Shown here one piece after another: positions 38,595 through 51,700 of a stretch of 64,000 nt of DNA; positions within the stretch are counted from its first letter, which is position 1; each line of letters begins with the position of its first letter. A model generated the notes under the pieces. The model was not told the origin of the DNA, did no database searches, and saw only the letters and a program-made list of their open reading frames with translations. The DNA is from Theodoxus fluviatilis. Its lineage: Eukaryota > Mollusca > Gastropoda > Cycloneritida > Neritidae. The translations under genes were made by a program, and so were the position numbers. The stretch lies in NCBI GenBank assembly GCA_034096865.1, contig JAWQFJ010016987.1, positions 2,501-66,500 on the forward strand, given 5' to 3'.

Positions 38595-39063
38595 TGACAC
38601 AAAGGTGCCCCTAATTAGCACTAATTAACACTGCATTCCAGCACTAGTTTTCATGAGAGGATGACACAAAGGTGCCCCTAATTAGCACTAATTAACACTG
38701 CATTCCAGCACTAGTTTTCATGAGAGGATGACACAAAGGTGCCCCTAATTAGCACTAATTAACACTGCATTCCAGCACTAGTTTTCATGAGAGGATGACA
38801 CAAAGGTGCCCCTAATTAGCACTAATTAACACTGCATTCCAGCACTAGTTTTCATGAGAGGATGACACAAAGGTGCCCCTAATTAGCACTAATTAACACT
38901 GCATTCCAGCACTAGTTTTCATGAGAGGATGACACAAAGGTGCCCCTAATTAGCACTAATTAACACTGCATTCCAGCACTAGTTTTCATGAGAGGATGAC
39001 ACAAAGGTGCCCCTAATTAGCACTAATTAACACTGCATTCCAGCACTAGTTTCATGAGAGGAC
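38595..39063. repeat. 67-bp tandem array, seven units
   Basis: Units start GACACAAAGGTGCCCCTAAT at 38595, 38662, 38729, 38796, 38863, 38930 and 38997. They appear identical except that the last lacks one T in CTAGTTTTCATG. Confidence 0.95.
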
Positions 39064-40454
39064 GACACAGAGAGTGAATGTGTAAGTCAAGATGGATGAT
39101 TTGCCAGTCCAACTTCCTCAAGAAAGAAGATTCAAAACATAGTGGAATGCTCATTTCAACAGTGATGGTAAAGGTAGCAATATGCGCATCGGAAAACACG
39201 TCAAGAAAGAAAAGTTTCTCCTCAACTAAACAAAGTATACACCAGACAAACACAGCATGCCAGTCATCTAAACAGAGCATATGTATTGTTATGCCAAAGC
39301 AAGGAATTTTATTTGTTAAGCTGCCTCTGGTGATAATATCAAAATTAATAAACAAAACAGGCATGAATCCTTGCCATCTGTGCATTTAGAAGGAAATAGA
39401 TCAATCATACCACAATAAAGACTAGTAATTCTAAACTTCACATGCTAAAGGGCATTAAAAATAGCTTTAAAATTGAAAGAAAATAAACTTGGTGTCATCT
39501 ACAACTTATCCTGGGTGTGACCATGGGAAATAAACAGGAAATAAACAGTAAATAAACATATTCTGTGAGTCTATTTTTCACAAAGCTGTGGTTTGTTCAG
39601 GAAGTTTCCAGCATATTGGGAGTTGGTAATGGCGCCCCAATTCTCCCCATGTCCAAGATCAACTTGTTCCCAAATGACTTAACTCTGGTGATATCACCAA
39701 AGTACCACTTCTGTTGGAGTATAAAATTGCCACACTTTTCCAGGCAGAAAGCACAAGATTTCAATCATTATTTACATCTTTGCCTTTGGTTTCAAACACT
39801 CAAAGTGAGTAGACAGGATCATCCCACACATACCATGCTGATATGAGCAAGAGATGCTGTCTACACAATCAGTTCTAATGTGGTAGATGGGAAATAAGAA
39901 AAGGGTATAATGAGGTAGTAGAAACCAGCCATTATGGGGGGTCCAAACAATTCCTTTAACACAAAATGCTTCATATAACATATTTCCAATTGATAAAAGG
40001 CATATTCCTTTAAATATATGTGTGTGAGACAGACAAGAAGATGTTGCAGAGAAACCATGTCCAAAATGGACTTGATATTCAGCAAAAGAGAATGCTCTAC
40101 GAAGAACAGAGAACAGCATATTAACATCAATGCTCCTCGCAATATACTGTACATATGAACAATGGCACTTTATTCTTGTTTCATTCTTCAATAATATCCT
40201 CCTAGTTTTTCCTGACACGATGCTCCATAGTGACTGAAGAACATTATCTGATCAGTGGCCTCACAGATGTTCATTCCAAGCTCTGGGAAAACACCCTCTG
40301 AAGATCATCTATCGTGTTGCTGCATTACCAGAGAAAAGAGAGGGCAAGCACTTGAGATCACCAACCATCTTTCTAGGCAGAGTTTCGGACAGTTTGACAT
40401 CAGATAAAGGAAGTTCAGGTTTCAAAGTCTTGCTGCCTCACACCAAGAGAAGTA

Positions 40455-40740
40455 CAGTGTAGGGCAAGGTAAGGGAAGTCATGGTAAGGTAAAGAGTGGT
40501 AAGGTAAGGAGTGGTAAGGTAAGGAGTGGTAAGGTAAACTATGGTAGGTTGAGGTGTGGCAAGCTAAGATAAAGTGAGGAAAGGTCAAGGGAAGCATGGT
40601 AAGGTAAGGTAATGGCACGGGTAAGCTCGAGTACAATAAAGTTCAGTGAAGTGAATTTATTGGCAACAAATAAAGGGGGGAGAGGCAAAGTTAGGTTTGG
40701 TAAGATTGCTAAAGAGCAAAGGCAAGCCAAGGTATGGTAA
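40455..40740. repeat. imperfect GGTAAGGTAAGGAGT tandem
   Basis: GGTAAGGTAAGGAGTGGTAA recurs four to five times and then decays into looser GGTAAGGT phrases. Confidence 0.8.
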
Positions 40741-41623
40741 TGTCGTTAGTGAGGTGGATTTCTTTCTAAGATGACTTTCAGGAGTATTTACACTCTCTAT
40801 TCAATATAAAAAATGCCACTGTGAAGTTACATTATGTCTCCAAATGGCACTTTATGGCTCTAAGTGTGCACTAAATCCAACGGACTGCCTCCCTAGATGG
40901 TTACAATGATATCAGTGTTATACTTTCATACATGGAAGTGTGAGCATCTTAAATGAAGTGAGCATCGCCTGTTATTCTTTGACATCTGATTCAACCCCTA
41001 CAAGTGTAGGAGTGACTGCTGGCTGTGACACTGGAATTGCTGGCCTCTTGTTCAGCACATCCACACAGGAACTCCACTCTACTGAATCTGAATTCCATGA
41101 TTTGTAGGACAGTGGCTGAGAAAAACTACAAAGCTATGTCACTTGACCATCCATACAAAAGAGTGCAAACCTCACACCCAAAATTCATGAATTTGCATCA
41201 CAGTCCTAGGAATGTCTGGAAACCTTGTTTTATGAGTAAAACATCAAGACACCGCTCTCAACAGACAACTTGTGGACCACAATGGAAACCATTCTGATTA
41301 CAGTTCCACTAAACACTAATGGAACCTCTGGAGAAATAAAAGGATTACAATACAGGTCTCCTTTACAAAGGGTAGGTTCTTGGCCTTGAATGCAATCACT
41401 ACACGTACAGTAACATACTTTTTACAAATCACTGGTGTCACAGCTGGTATGGGATGTACATGGATTACTGGTATGGTGTCATGCACAGGTGAATTTCAGG
41501 ACTCACTGGACACATTTACTCCACAAAAAGACCTCAGGAGAGAAGCTACATCACCAGTTAGCATCACACCCATTTTCAAGGCAAACAGCAGGACTGTTGA
41601 GGTTTCATCCAACATTATCTCCA

Positions 41624-41750
41624 TCAGCTGTACTGAGTCAGGAGGTCCACAACTTCTTTCTGGCAGTCTCTGTCCTGGTGACATAAGGAGAGAGAGAGAA
41701 AAAAAAGTAGAGTGAAGAGAAGAAAAAAAAATACACACACACACACACAA

Positions 41751-41792
<42 letters not shown>

Positions 41793-43172
41793 AAAATAAA
41801 ATGTTACCCCCCCCCCCCAAAAAAAAAAACCCCAAACACAACAAAAAACAACAAAAAAACTCTGCAGACCAAATCACAGAAAGAGTCCATTGATGCAGCC
41901 ATGTGCATTCACTCTTTTATAAAACCTGAAGATACAGTGGAACACACTGACAATAAACACACTTGAAATGCATGATCAGAAATATCAATTTCATTTGCAG
42001 TTATTTTGTCTCTCTTCCTCTGTAAATTATTCACACTTGTAACAAACTAAAAATAACAAACTGACAGATGAAACAATCTCTTTTAATTGTCTGAAAACCC
42101 ATTTTTGTACTTTATCATTGACTGATATAATGAACAGCAAATGAAATGATGCCCAGAGTAGCCCAGCAAACAGACACTTAAGTCAATGCCAAATGGCTGC
42201 ATTCCACATGTTGCTATGGCAGCAGCTCTCAGGAAGGCCATGGTCTGACTCCAAGGTCGGGTGCCATTGTTTTACTTAGAACTCCATGCCTATGTTGCTC
42301 TAGACTTGAGAGCAGGATAGATCTACAAGTGTGTATCTCATCATGTCATCATGAAAGAGATCTGCCTACACACTAGACTTCTGGCAGCATGGTCAAAGGG
42401 GAGACAACCTATTTATCTAATGGTCAAAAGTGGGAACGCTGCTGAAATACATGTACAACTGTACAAGGAAGTCTGCCTCACAAATGATGGGACAAAGAAG
42501 GCTGACAAGTTTGCTCTAGATAAAGCTGGGTACAGAATGCTCAAGCTGTGTTCCTGAAAATGATGGCCTATTGCTGATTCTTAAGAGTCATGTTCCTGTA
42601 ACACTTTTCCTAATTGTTACATGTATTTCAATCTGTTTGCATTATGTGTACATGTATTATTCACCCATTACTGTTCACTTGTATTGAAATATGTGGCTGA
42701 TAGATATAGGGAACTACTGTTATAAAGAACTGAATATTCTGCCTAGGCTCGTACGTTATATCTGTGTTCTATGCTACCTTCCCTCATCAACCCTTTAACC
42801 GTCGCAGTGCCTGCTGCCGCCCTACATTCTCACCTTATTTTTCTTTTATGTCTGCTTGTAATTCTTTGACATTTTAAAGAATTAACTCCCCTATGCTGGG
42901 AGATAGGAGTTAATGTCTCGTGTAACCTGTTTTTCTCAGTTTTCATAGCATCCTCTGTCAGCCAATAAAGGCAAAGAGTGCTTCATAGACTAATAATAGT
43001 AATATGCAGACCTGGGTACCCCAAATTTTGCCTCAGCGTACTCACTGGTTCAGATATGCGTATATTTATAAAACTGTGCGTATTTTTTGCGCTGACCGAC
43101 AATTTAAAAAATGCAGCTTTTGGTTTGCATACAAAGAGGCAATGCAAGTGAAGAGTTACCTCCCCCTTGACC

Positions 43173-43240
<68 letters not shown>

Positions 43241-43558
43241 GACACTGGTCACGTAGCCTCTTTGTTCTATGTATTTTCGCTTGGGAATCATTCTCATTTA
43301 TTAACACTGCTGCAGTTTCCCGAAATCTCATATTCTACGCTCGCACTGTGTCTACATGCCATTGGATATCTGTGCTTCGTTTGGACTAAACTAGAATTTC
43401 CACAACGTTCATTTGTTGGGTACTTCTGGAGTACGTTTATTGACATCTTTGCAGCTGTATACAGTATTTGTTTGTTTTCCCGTTTTCTCGAAAGCGGATT
43501 CAGCTTATGATCCGAGTGTGCCCAACGCATCATGATACAAGCGTCATAATGGAGAGAG

Positions 43559-43622
<64 letters not shown>

Positions 43623-43654
43623 GAGTGACACAGAGAGAGAGTGACAGAGAGAGT

Positions 43655-43696
<42 letters not shown>

Positions 43697-43724
43697 GAGT
43701 GACAGAGAGAGTGACAGAGACAGA

Positions 43725-43756
<32 letters not shown>

Positions 43757-43822
43757 CAGAGAGAGACACAGAGAGAGAGAGACAGAGACAGGGAGAGAGA
43801 CAGAGAGAGAGAGACAGAGAGT

Positions 43823-43869
<47 letters not shown>

Positions 43870-45664
43870 ACAGAGGTGTGAGGTATCCTCCCTGCAAATG
43901 TTATTTTAAGATTGCCTGACCCACTTCTTACCCCAGCATCCTGTAGCAGTGAGGCTCAACTAAACAGCCCTCTGGGAACGGCCGTGCAGTCACAACAGTG
44001 TTGTCAACACATGTTACACAAATGTCCGATGAAGAGCTCTTGTCAAAACAAAACTCGAACAGTACGAGACTGCTTCCAGCCTCAGGAAAATTAAATTGTG
44101 GATCGGAACTTCACCAGGGGGGGGGGGGGGGGGGGTAACCTTTTGATTTCATGATTGTCGTATTTTTTTATTTCACCATTGTCATACTTTTTCACACAAG
44201 TTGTAGTAGTCGTTTTTTCAATAGTTTGGCATAAAAAATATGCCAAAATCGTATAGGTAAACAGGTCTGAATATGATACATGTCATAATCAATGTACACT
44301 ACTCCAGAAACAAAAATTTCCACAACATATAATAACATTTTCACATCCATTGGACAAGGGTGGTGGGTGGGTGGGTGGGTGGGTGGGTGGTGGTGGTGGT
44401 GGTGGTGGTGGTAATGATGACGACAACAACGATTTTAGATCACATCAATGATGTGAGGATGATGATGACAACAACAATGATGATAATGGTAAAGGTGATG
44501 ATGATATGCTGTTGCTCTAGGTGGTGATCTCCCAAGAGGAAAGAAACAACTTACATCAGTGGAGACACAGGGAAGACCCTTGGCTTTTTGAAGCCAGCCA
44601 ACAGCCTCTGGGATTTGGCCTTCCTGTATGAGGCACTGAAGACAAAGCACAGAGGCATTTAGACATTAGCTGGGGTGTCTAGAAGCCTCAGTTGCCTCAT
44701 GACCAGCGTGAGATCCAGCAATAGGACTGTAGGCTGGGATAATCTGACATACCAACATCACAGATATGTTCCATACTGCCATTCTCTGCACTTTGCCCCC
44801 CCCTTACCCCCCCCCCCCACCCCCCCCCCCCTCCCCCCCAGGGACAGAGCAAGTTCCCTCTCAAATTTTCCTCATCTGGCTCATTGTTCTAAATTTAGTG
44901 TGTGGCACATCTGCCATGTGACCACCACATGATAACTAAATTTAGAATAAAGAGTTGCCGAGGGAGGAATGAGAGGGAGCTCAACCCATCTCTGGAAAGG
45001 GATTGGCAATAAGAGATGGAGAATGGTGGCATAGGATGTAACACTTCAAGATACTCTCCTAGAGATACTGCTTTACAACTTAGGTGCTGAGATTGTGCAG
45101 TCAGATGATGAAGAAAGTGCACAGTCCAGAACTACGGAGAGGGAATTACTTAAAAGAGAGATAATCCACTGGCAGCAAATGTGATTCTGTACATACATCT
45201 TCTCCATAGGTTTGTTGTTAATTCCCTCCAAGAATGTGCAAAATTGTCTCCTGCATGCTTTTAGCCAATCTATGAAGCAGCCATTTTTCTATCCAGTGCT
45301 GTGGTACAGCGAGAAGAGACAAAAATCAGAGAGACATCTTACCTTGGCAATATACAGCTGGTTTCCCTTCCACTTTCCTGGAACAAGTTCCTCAACCTGA
45401 AAGTAACCGTGTAGAATACAACACTGCAACCATATGTCCAGACATGTCTGTCTGTCTGCATATCTCTATGCTTGAGTGCATATCTGTCGGTCTGTTCATC
45501 CATCAATCGACCCATCTCTCTGGTAGTCTATTGTCAAACTGTCTGTCCATTTCCCTTATGATGATACACACATACATAAATTCATTCACAGACATAAACA
45601 AAAACACACATTGACACATGCATGTGTAAATGCATACAGGGGATGGTCCAGGAATCAAAATCAG

Positions 45665-45717
<53 letters not shown>

Positions 45718-48700
45718 CTAGCTCATAATCAAATAAAAGCAAAAATGAGCAAATGCAAACTGATACTCTAAACTGTGAATACCAGTTTGTTGAGTAGGCA
45801 TTTCAGTTCCAACCCTGCGTTTCTCAATGCCGTATATTCAAAATGAAAATAAAGAATAACATGCTATCAATCTGTCTAGCACCCATCTCTTCTTACAGTG
45901 AGGTATGTAGTTTCCAGACATATTTTCTCAACATCTCAAATTCAAACCAGGTAAAGAACAGCAAATTCAAACTATCCATTTTAAGTTCTCATAGTAAATA
46001 ACATGAATCGTAGCCTTTTTTTCCTCTCACATCTCAAGTTCAAATAAAAATGAAATAAAATTAATTCTGTGCATACAAACTGTCTGTACTACAAACAATG
46101 CCATTTCATAAAGAAAGGCATCCAAATTCCAGCCCCACCTTTCGAAAATGTCCCAGGGCCTCTTTAACTGTGGCAGTGGGGGGGCTGTGGAAAAATGCTG
46201 CTGCTGCCTGTCGCTCCAGCCATGTCAGCATGTACACCTGGCATGAAAAACATTTCAACTGGTCATGTGACACACAAAGCTTTCCACCTAAACCCAGGAA
46301 TATTACATAGCTGCAGCATCTCTTCTGTGAACTATTTGATTCCACACAAAACCTCAAAATGATCAATTTTGAACAGTTTATTTATGCCATAAGTCAACCT
46401 TTTGAAATGATGTTTTGGATGCAGTCACTGCATGCGATTGCCACAGTGGAAAAAATTCTAGGTTTCTCAAGAAATTTTATGAAACAAGCTTTCTGATCCT
46501 TTCAAGCAAGGATTTGCCATGGCAAAACTACAAAAACTTTCTTTTAAGGGGGTGGGGGTGGGGTTTGTGTTCTTTTTTAATCACAAGTGACTGGGAAACC
46601 TCCATAACATGCTTTAAAACCAAGATCTCTACATGCTTTACCACTTGGCATATGCTGGACACTGGGAGTAGGGGTAGTCTACGCTACTGGGCATTATCAT
46701 TGAAGAAACCAGATGGAATTTAACCAACAAAACTTTTGAATACATCATTAAATGAAATGAATCATCCCCTTTCCCATCCTCCTGCTGCTCCTCCTTCTTC
46801 TTCACCACAATCATCTTCACCATCAATGCTGGCTGATATGGACATTTCTTAAATCCAGCTCAAAAGTAAAAGGTTACCGTTAGAAGTACACTGCTTCATG
46901 TGACTTCCATAAACTACTAACAGTTTGTAGACAGCACAGAGTGCAGGCAACATGTTTAATCAACTCACACTGTAGCACCATCTTCCAAGCATGTACAGGC
47001 AGGTGGACTCTGCTGGGTTTATCTTCAATGCTTTCTCTATGTGTTCCTGAAAGCAAAGTGGTTCTCAGTGTCGCGGTTGGGGTAGGTGGTAGTTGGCTCG
47101 ACCATCAACCGGACAGTAAAAATAAATAAATATGGGAAATTCTTTCCTCAGTCACTAATCACATTTCAAGACAAAGACGCCACAAACCGAATTCAATGTA
47201 AAACAATTAACTCATTACAGAAAACCTTTTTCTAAATAAATGAACATACAAACTGCAAACCAATTATTACAAACATAAACTTTTAAAACCGCCCAGCGGG
47301 CTACAGTGATTTACATTAAAGCTCTTAGTCTCATTTCTTCTTCTATTTTTATTCCTCTTTCCATTCCCCATTGCAAAATAAAAACCAGTCTTTATATATA
47401 AAAAATTCCCTGTGCAAGAACCCGTAAATACTGTGCAACAGGGGACAGGCAGCATCAAGGTGGAAAAGCACGTGCAAAAACACCTCTGACAGCAAGCGCT
47501 GACGCTGCATAACGCTTAAAGGTGAATAATGCCGTCCGTACTAAAAAAAAAACATGAAGTGGACTTAAAGTCACGCCACCCATGAGCCGTGTCAGACCTT
47601 CTCTTTAATCTTTTCATAATATTATAAAATAATAAACTGAGTCGTGACACTCAGATCAAATTCAGACTGGTAAGCAGAGTTACAAGTCTGCACTCAACTA
47701 TCATCTACATCAGGCATTAATCATGAAAATGAACTTTGACCTCTCAAGCCCAGTGAGGAGCAGTCCAGACCCATCAGAGCATGAAAGGAGATAATGCAGC
47801 CAGCCTCAAGGAGCCCCTGGGGCAGTGCCTTGTCCTCCACCACATCTCAACTCATGGCAGATACACATCATATTAGGCCCCCACCAGAGCAGGAAAGGAG
47901 ATAATGCAGCCAGCCTCAAGGAGCCCCTGGGGCAGTGCCTTGTCCTCCACCACATCTCAACTCATGGCAGATACATATCATATTAGGCCCCCACCAAAAA
48001 TAAGTTGTGGTTACGGTAACCTGACCGACCCCTAATTTTTACTGCTGACCCTAACCACTCTTTGGGATATGTTTTAACATGGTCAAAAGTACGGAGGTGA
48101 GCAGAGAGCTGTTACATGAGTTCCTAAAAGTAAACTTTATGAAAACTTAACAGTTTTGCATGAATATGGTAGGATTTGTCATGAGAATCAACTACCCAGC
48201 ACATAAATTTAAGATGATGCTTTGTTTGGTTGCATTTTTGAAAAAAGATGTTGAGTCTGTTCACAACATTAACGCCGTCACACATTTCAAACACACACTG
48301 TATAAACTTTTAAAAGTGGAAATCTTTGTTATTACATCTTGAGAACTCACCACATGAGTCAAAACTGTCATACACATTACAAATTTGAACTGAAAACTAG
48401 TAAACAAAGACTTTAGAAAATATAATAATGAGTCTGTTCACAACATAACGCCACAACACAATTCCTCATTGAAAGTCATGCTTTAAGCATTAAATATGTC
48501 AATTTTAGTATTAAACAGTTTTTAGATGTATTCTAAATGTAACAAACACATATTTAAAGAAAAGCAATGGCACTGGGAATGTATATATCATTAGATAATT
48601 ACTTAAGTCTTTCGACCATTTTAAATGGTTACATTTTTTCCATTTAAGCACATCTGTTGGACCAATGTACTTATTCTCACAGTCCAAGTTGAGCAGTGGA

Positions 48701-51700
48701 CATCAGAAAACTTAAAAGTGAAATCAGAAAATAAAAATATTTGAATCCACTCTTTGTAAACCCAAAAATTGAATTCTGATCAATGTCTGTTCACAACATT
48801 ACACCGTTACAAACTTTTTTCTTTTTTTTAAAGTGACAAATTTTGAATTCTGAATCAGGAAGAATGTTTCAGAGGGTGCATAAGGAAGACAGCTACAATT
48901 GCATCCCTTGCCATGCTTATTAAAACCCTTCACAGTAATCTTACATGAAATAATAAGATTTTGTTCACAACATCACACAAATTTGTTCACAACATAACAC
49001 AAAACCAATGAAAAAAAGTGCATGGAAACAGTATTTTATTACCAAATGAATACACCATACAAAGCAACATAAAAGTAAACTACTATTACAAGAAATAGTC
49101 ATGAAACATATTTTACTCCTGAAACATGATATGACATCACATGTAGTAAAGTGTGAGAATGAACTCGTTACTGTCTGGTGTCCTAAGTTTCATTCCAGTC
49201 AAACACTATTTGTCACATCAGGATTGCAAGAGTTTTAAGAGAACTATAGAGCCATAAATAAAACAAAAATGAAGAGTTACAAGGTCACCACTCAATAAAA
49301 ACCTCACTTGAAGTTCACCGTACCACTAAAAAGGTAATCTGCAGAATCACAAGGACACTACACCACAAAAACAATAATAATCTGAAGAATCCCAAATGTC
49401 AGTACATCACAATCAAATAATCTGGAGAATCACAAATTTACGTACAACACAAACACATATTTTAAAGGCCTGTTCTTACACACGATTATGATAAACTGGT
49501 GCTCTCATCCATGACGAAAGCATATCAAATGCTAAAACTTAAAAAGAAATGAGCCATAAAACATCAAAAACCATGTGAACAAATATTCAAGAAAGAACTA
49601 ACTTGAAATTTCAGACTAGTACAGAGTACTGCTTGTTAGCTAATGTGACCAGAAATTACTTAAAACAATTCTGAGGGAACACTTTAAAATGCTACTGTGA
49701 ATGGGTTCTATACAATCATGCAATACATCCCCTAGGGACCAAAATAAGACTGCTATTTGGAGGTAGGGTGCTATTCAGGTTCATTCAGACTGACAAAGAC
49801 AAATCAGTACAACATGACACAGTGCTATTAGCAGATGTACGGTGCTAATTGGAGGGGTGCTATTTGCAGGTTCCACTGTACATGCTTCATAGTGTACAAA
49901 GAAGTTTTACATCCTTCACACTAAGTGGGGCCAGCAACTTCAACAATAAAAATGAAGTTGATAATATTCACTTTTGAAAAAACAACAACTTTCTTACAAA
50001 AAGTTATGATAAACTGGGGTTGTCATTATCTGGGACACAAAAGCATATCAAATGCTAAATGAAATGAGCCATAAAACATAAAAAACCATGTGACCAAAAC
50101 TTGACATTTCAGAATGGGTAGTCAAATCAAATGTTAAAAGTATAATGCCCTCTCCTGTCCACATGGGCGTCTAAAACGCAACAGATGTCTTGCAGCAGTA
50201 CCAGCGCCTCATCTGGAATGTCTGGGAACTGGTAAGACCCCCCTAGCTTCTTCAGGAAACTAATCTCCACCCCACCTTTGTCAGGCCTCAGACGCTTGAC
50301 CTGTAAACAATGATGACAAACATTAGAACATTTAAAACCATGCAAGTTCGCCAAAAAATGTGCCTTACTTCATAATATTAAATTTTATGAATGAATGTAA
50401 ATTATATGGAACTATACTGCAACGCCTTTGCATTAGGTAATAAAGTGAGGTTCAGTTCATTTCTGTACTTACACATCCCACAAACTGCTTTGACTCTACT
50501 CCTGATTCCGCGTACACCGTTGCCTGCACGAAGTCGCCATTCTTGACAGTTGATCTGCAACAGACATATGGCAACATATACAATTAAAATTCACAATCTA
50601 TGTTTCAGCACAACACAAAAGAATACCTCATTGTCCGACATTAATTTTAGTAATTATCAACTCTACTCTGTACTTACTCAAATTAGAATAAACACATCTA
50701 CATGCTGTGTTTGTACATAACTTAACACCCAACCTTTGCGTACTGTTATGAACTGCCTAGATTTATTAAATAATCATCAATTTCTTTGTTTTTTGTTGAG
50801 AAAATATAACATGGTGTGTTCAGAAAAGATGATGTTTACTTTTACAAAAGATTTAGTACTTTTGGAAGGTTGGGTAGAATTTTACAGTCTGTTCACAACA
50901 TTACACAAAGCTCTTTCTTCAGCCAGCATATCCATTGTGTATGGTTATGAACAAATGCTCACATGAGTTCAAATTGATTTTTCAAAACAAATTCTATGTT
51001 AGATTTTATGTTTTGGCAACAACAGAAAATTAAAATTAAGTCCAAGAATCTAAATTTCAAATTAGAATAAACACATCTACATGCTGTGTTTGTACATAAC
51101 TTAACACCCAACCTTTGCGTACTGTTATGAACTGCCTAGATTTATTAAATAATCATCAATTTCTTTGTTTTTTGTTGAGAAAATATAACATGGTGTGTTC
51201 AGAAAAGATGATGTTTACTTTTACAAAAGATTTAGTACTTTTGGAAGGTTGGGTAGAATTTTACAGTCTGTTCACAACATTACACAAAGCTCTTTCTTCA
51301 GCCAGCATATCCATTGTGTATGGTTATGAACAAATGCTCACATGAGTTCAAATTGATTTTTCAAAGTAAGGTCAACAGGATTTCTCACTTTTCATTGTCA
51401 GCATTTCATTCAGCACAAAGCAAGTTAAAAGTATACAATCACAAAAAAAGTTGTTGAAAATTTTAATGTACATGGCCCGTATTCACAACGGCGATTTATC
51501 TTTTTAACACTCGATTTATCCCCTAGCCCCGCGTTATCTTGATCGGTTAGATAAGGTACGCTCGTCAGAAGATTCTAGGTTGCGCTTTGCTATATATACT
51601 GGTTTCCAACCAAGGGAGAGCGGAACAGGCAGTTGGAATCGTCTGAGTTTAGAGATAAATCGGAGTTAAAATAAATCGCCCATAAATCGCCGTTGTGAAT

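Larger units (their letters stand above)
37821..41623. other. region downstream of RMDN3 (possible 3' UTR and intergenic)
   Basis: It holds the 67-bp array and the GGTAAGGTAA tract listed separately. Minus-strand AATAAA occurs near 40656-40661 and could serve RMDN3 polyadenylation, but this is not certain. No exon was found. Confidence 0.45.

Noticed and set aside
41496..41786. 96-residue minus-strand frame ending SLLRSFCGVNVSSES
   Set aside because: It overlaps the last RMDN3 exon in another frame. The RMDN3 frame (CQKEVVDLLTQYS then stop) joins in phase and matches the family C-terminus.
50736..50966. Identical 76-residue plus-strand frames at 50736-50966 and 51115-51345
   Set aside because: They are identical only because the DNA is duplicated. 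The composition is not coding-like, and the frame includes the 17-bp motif.
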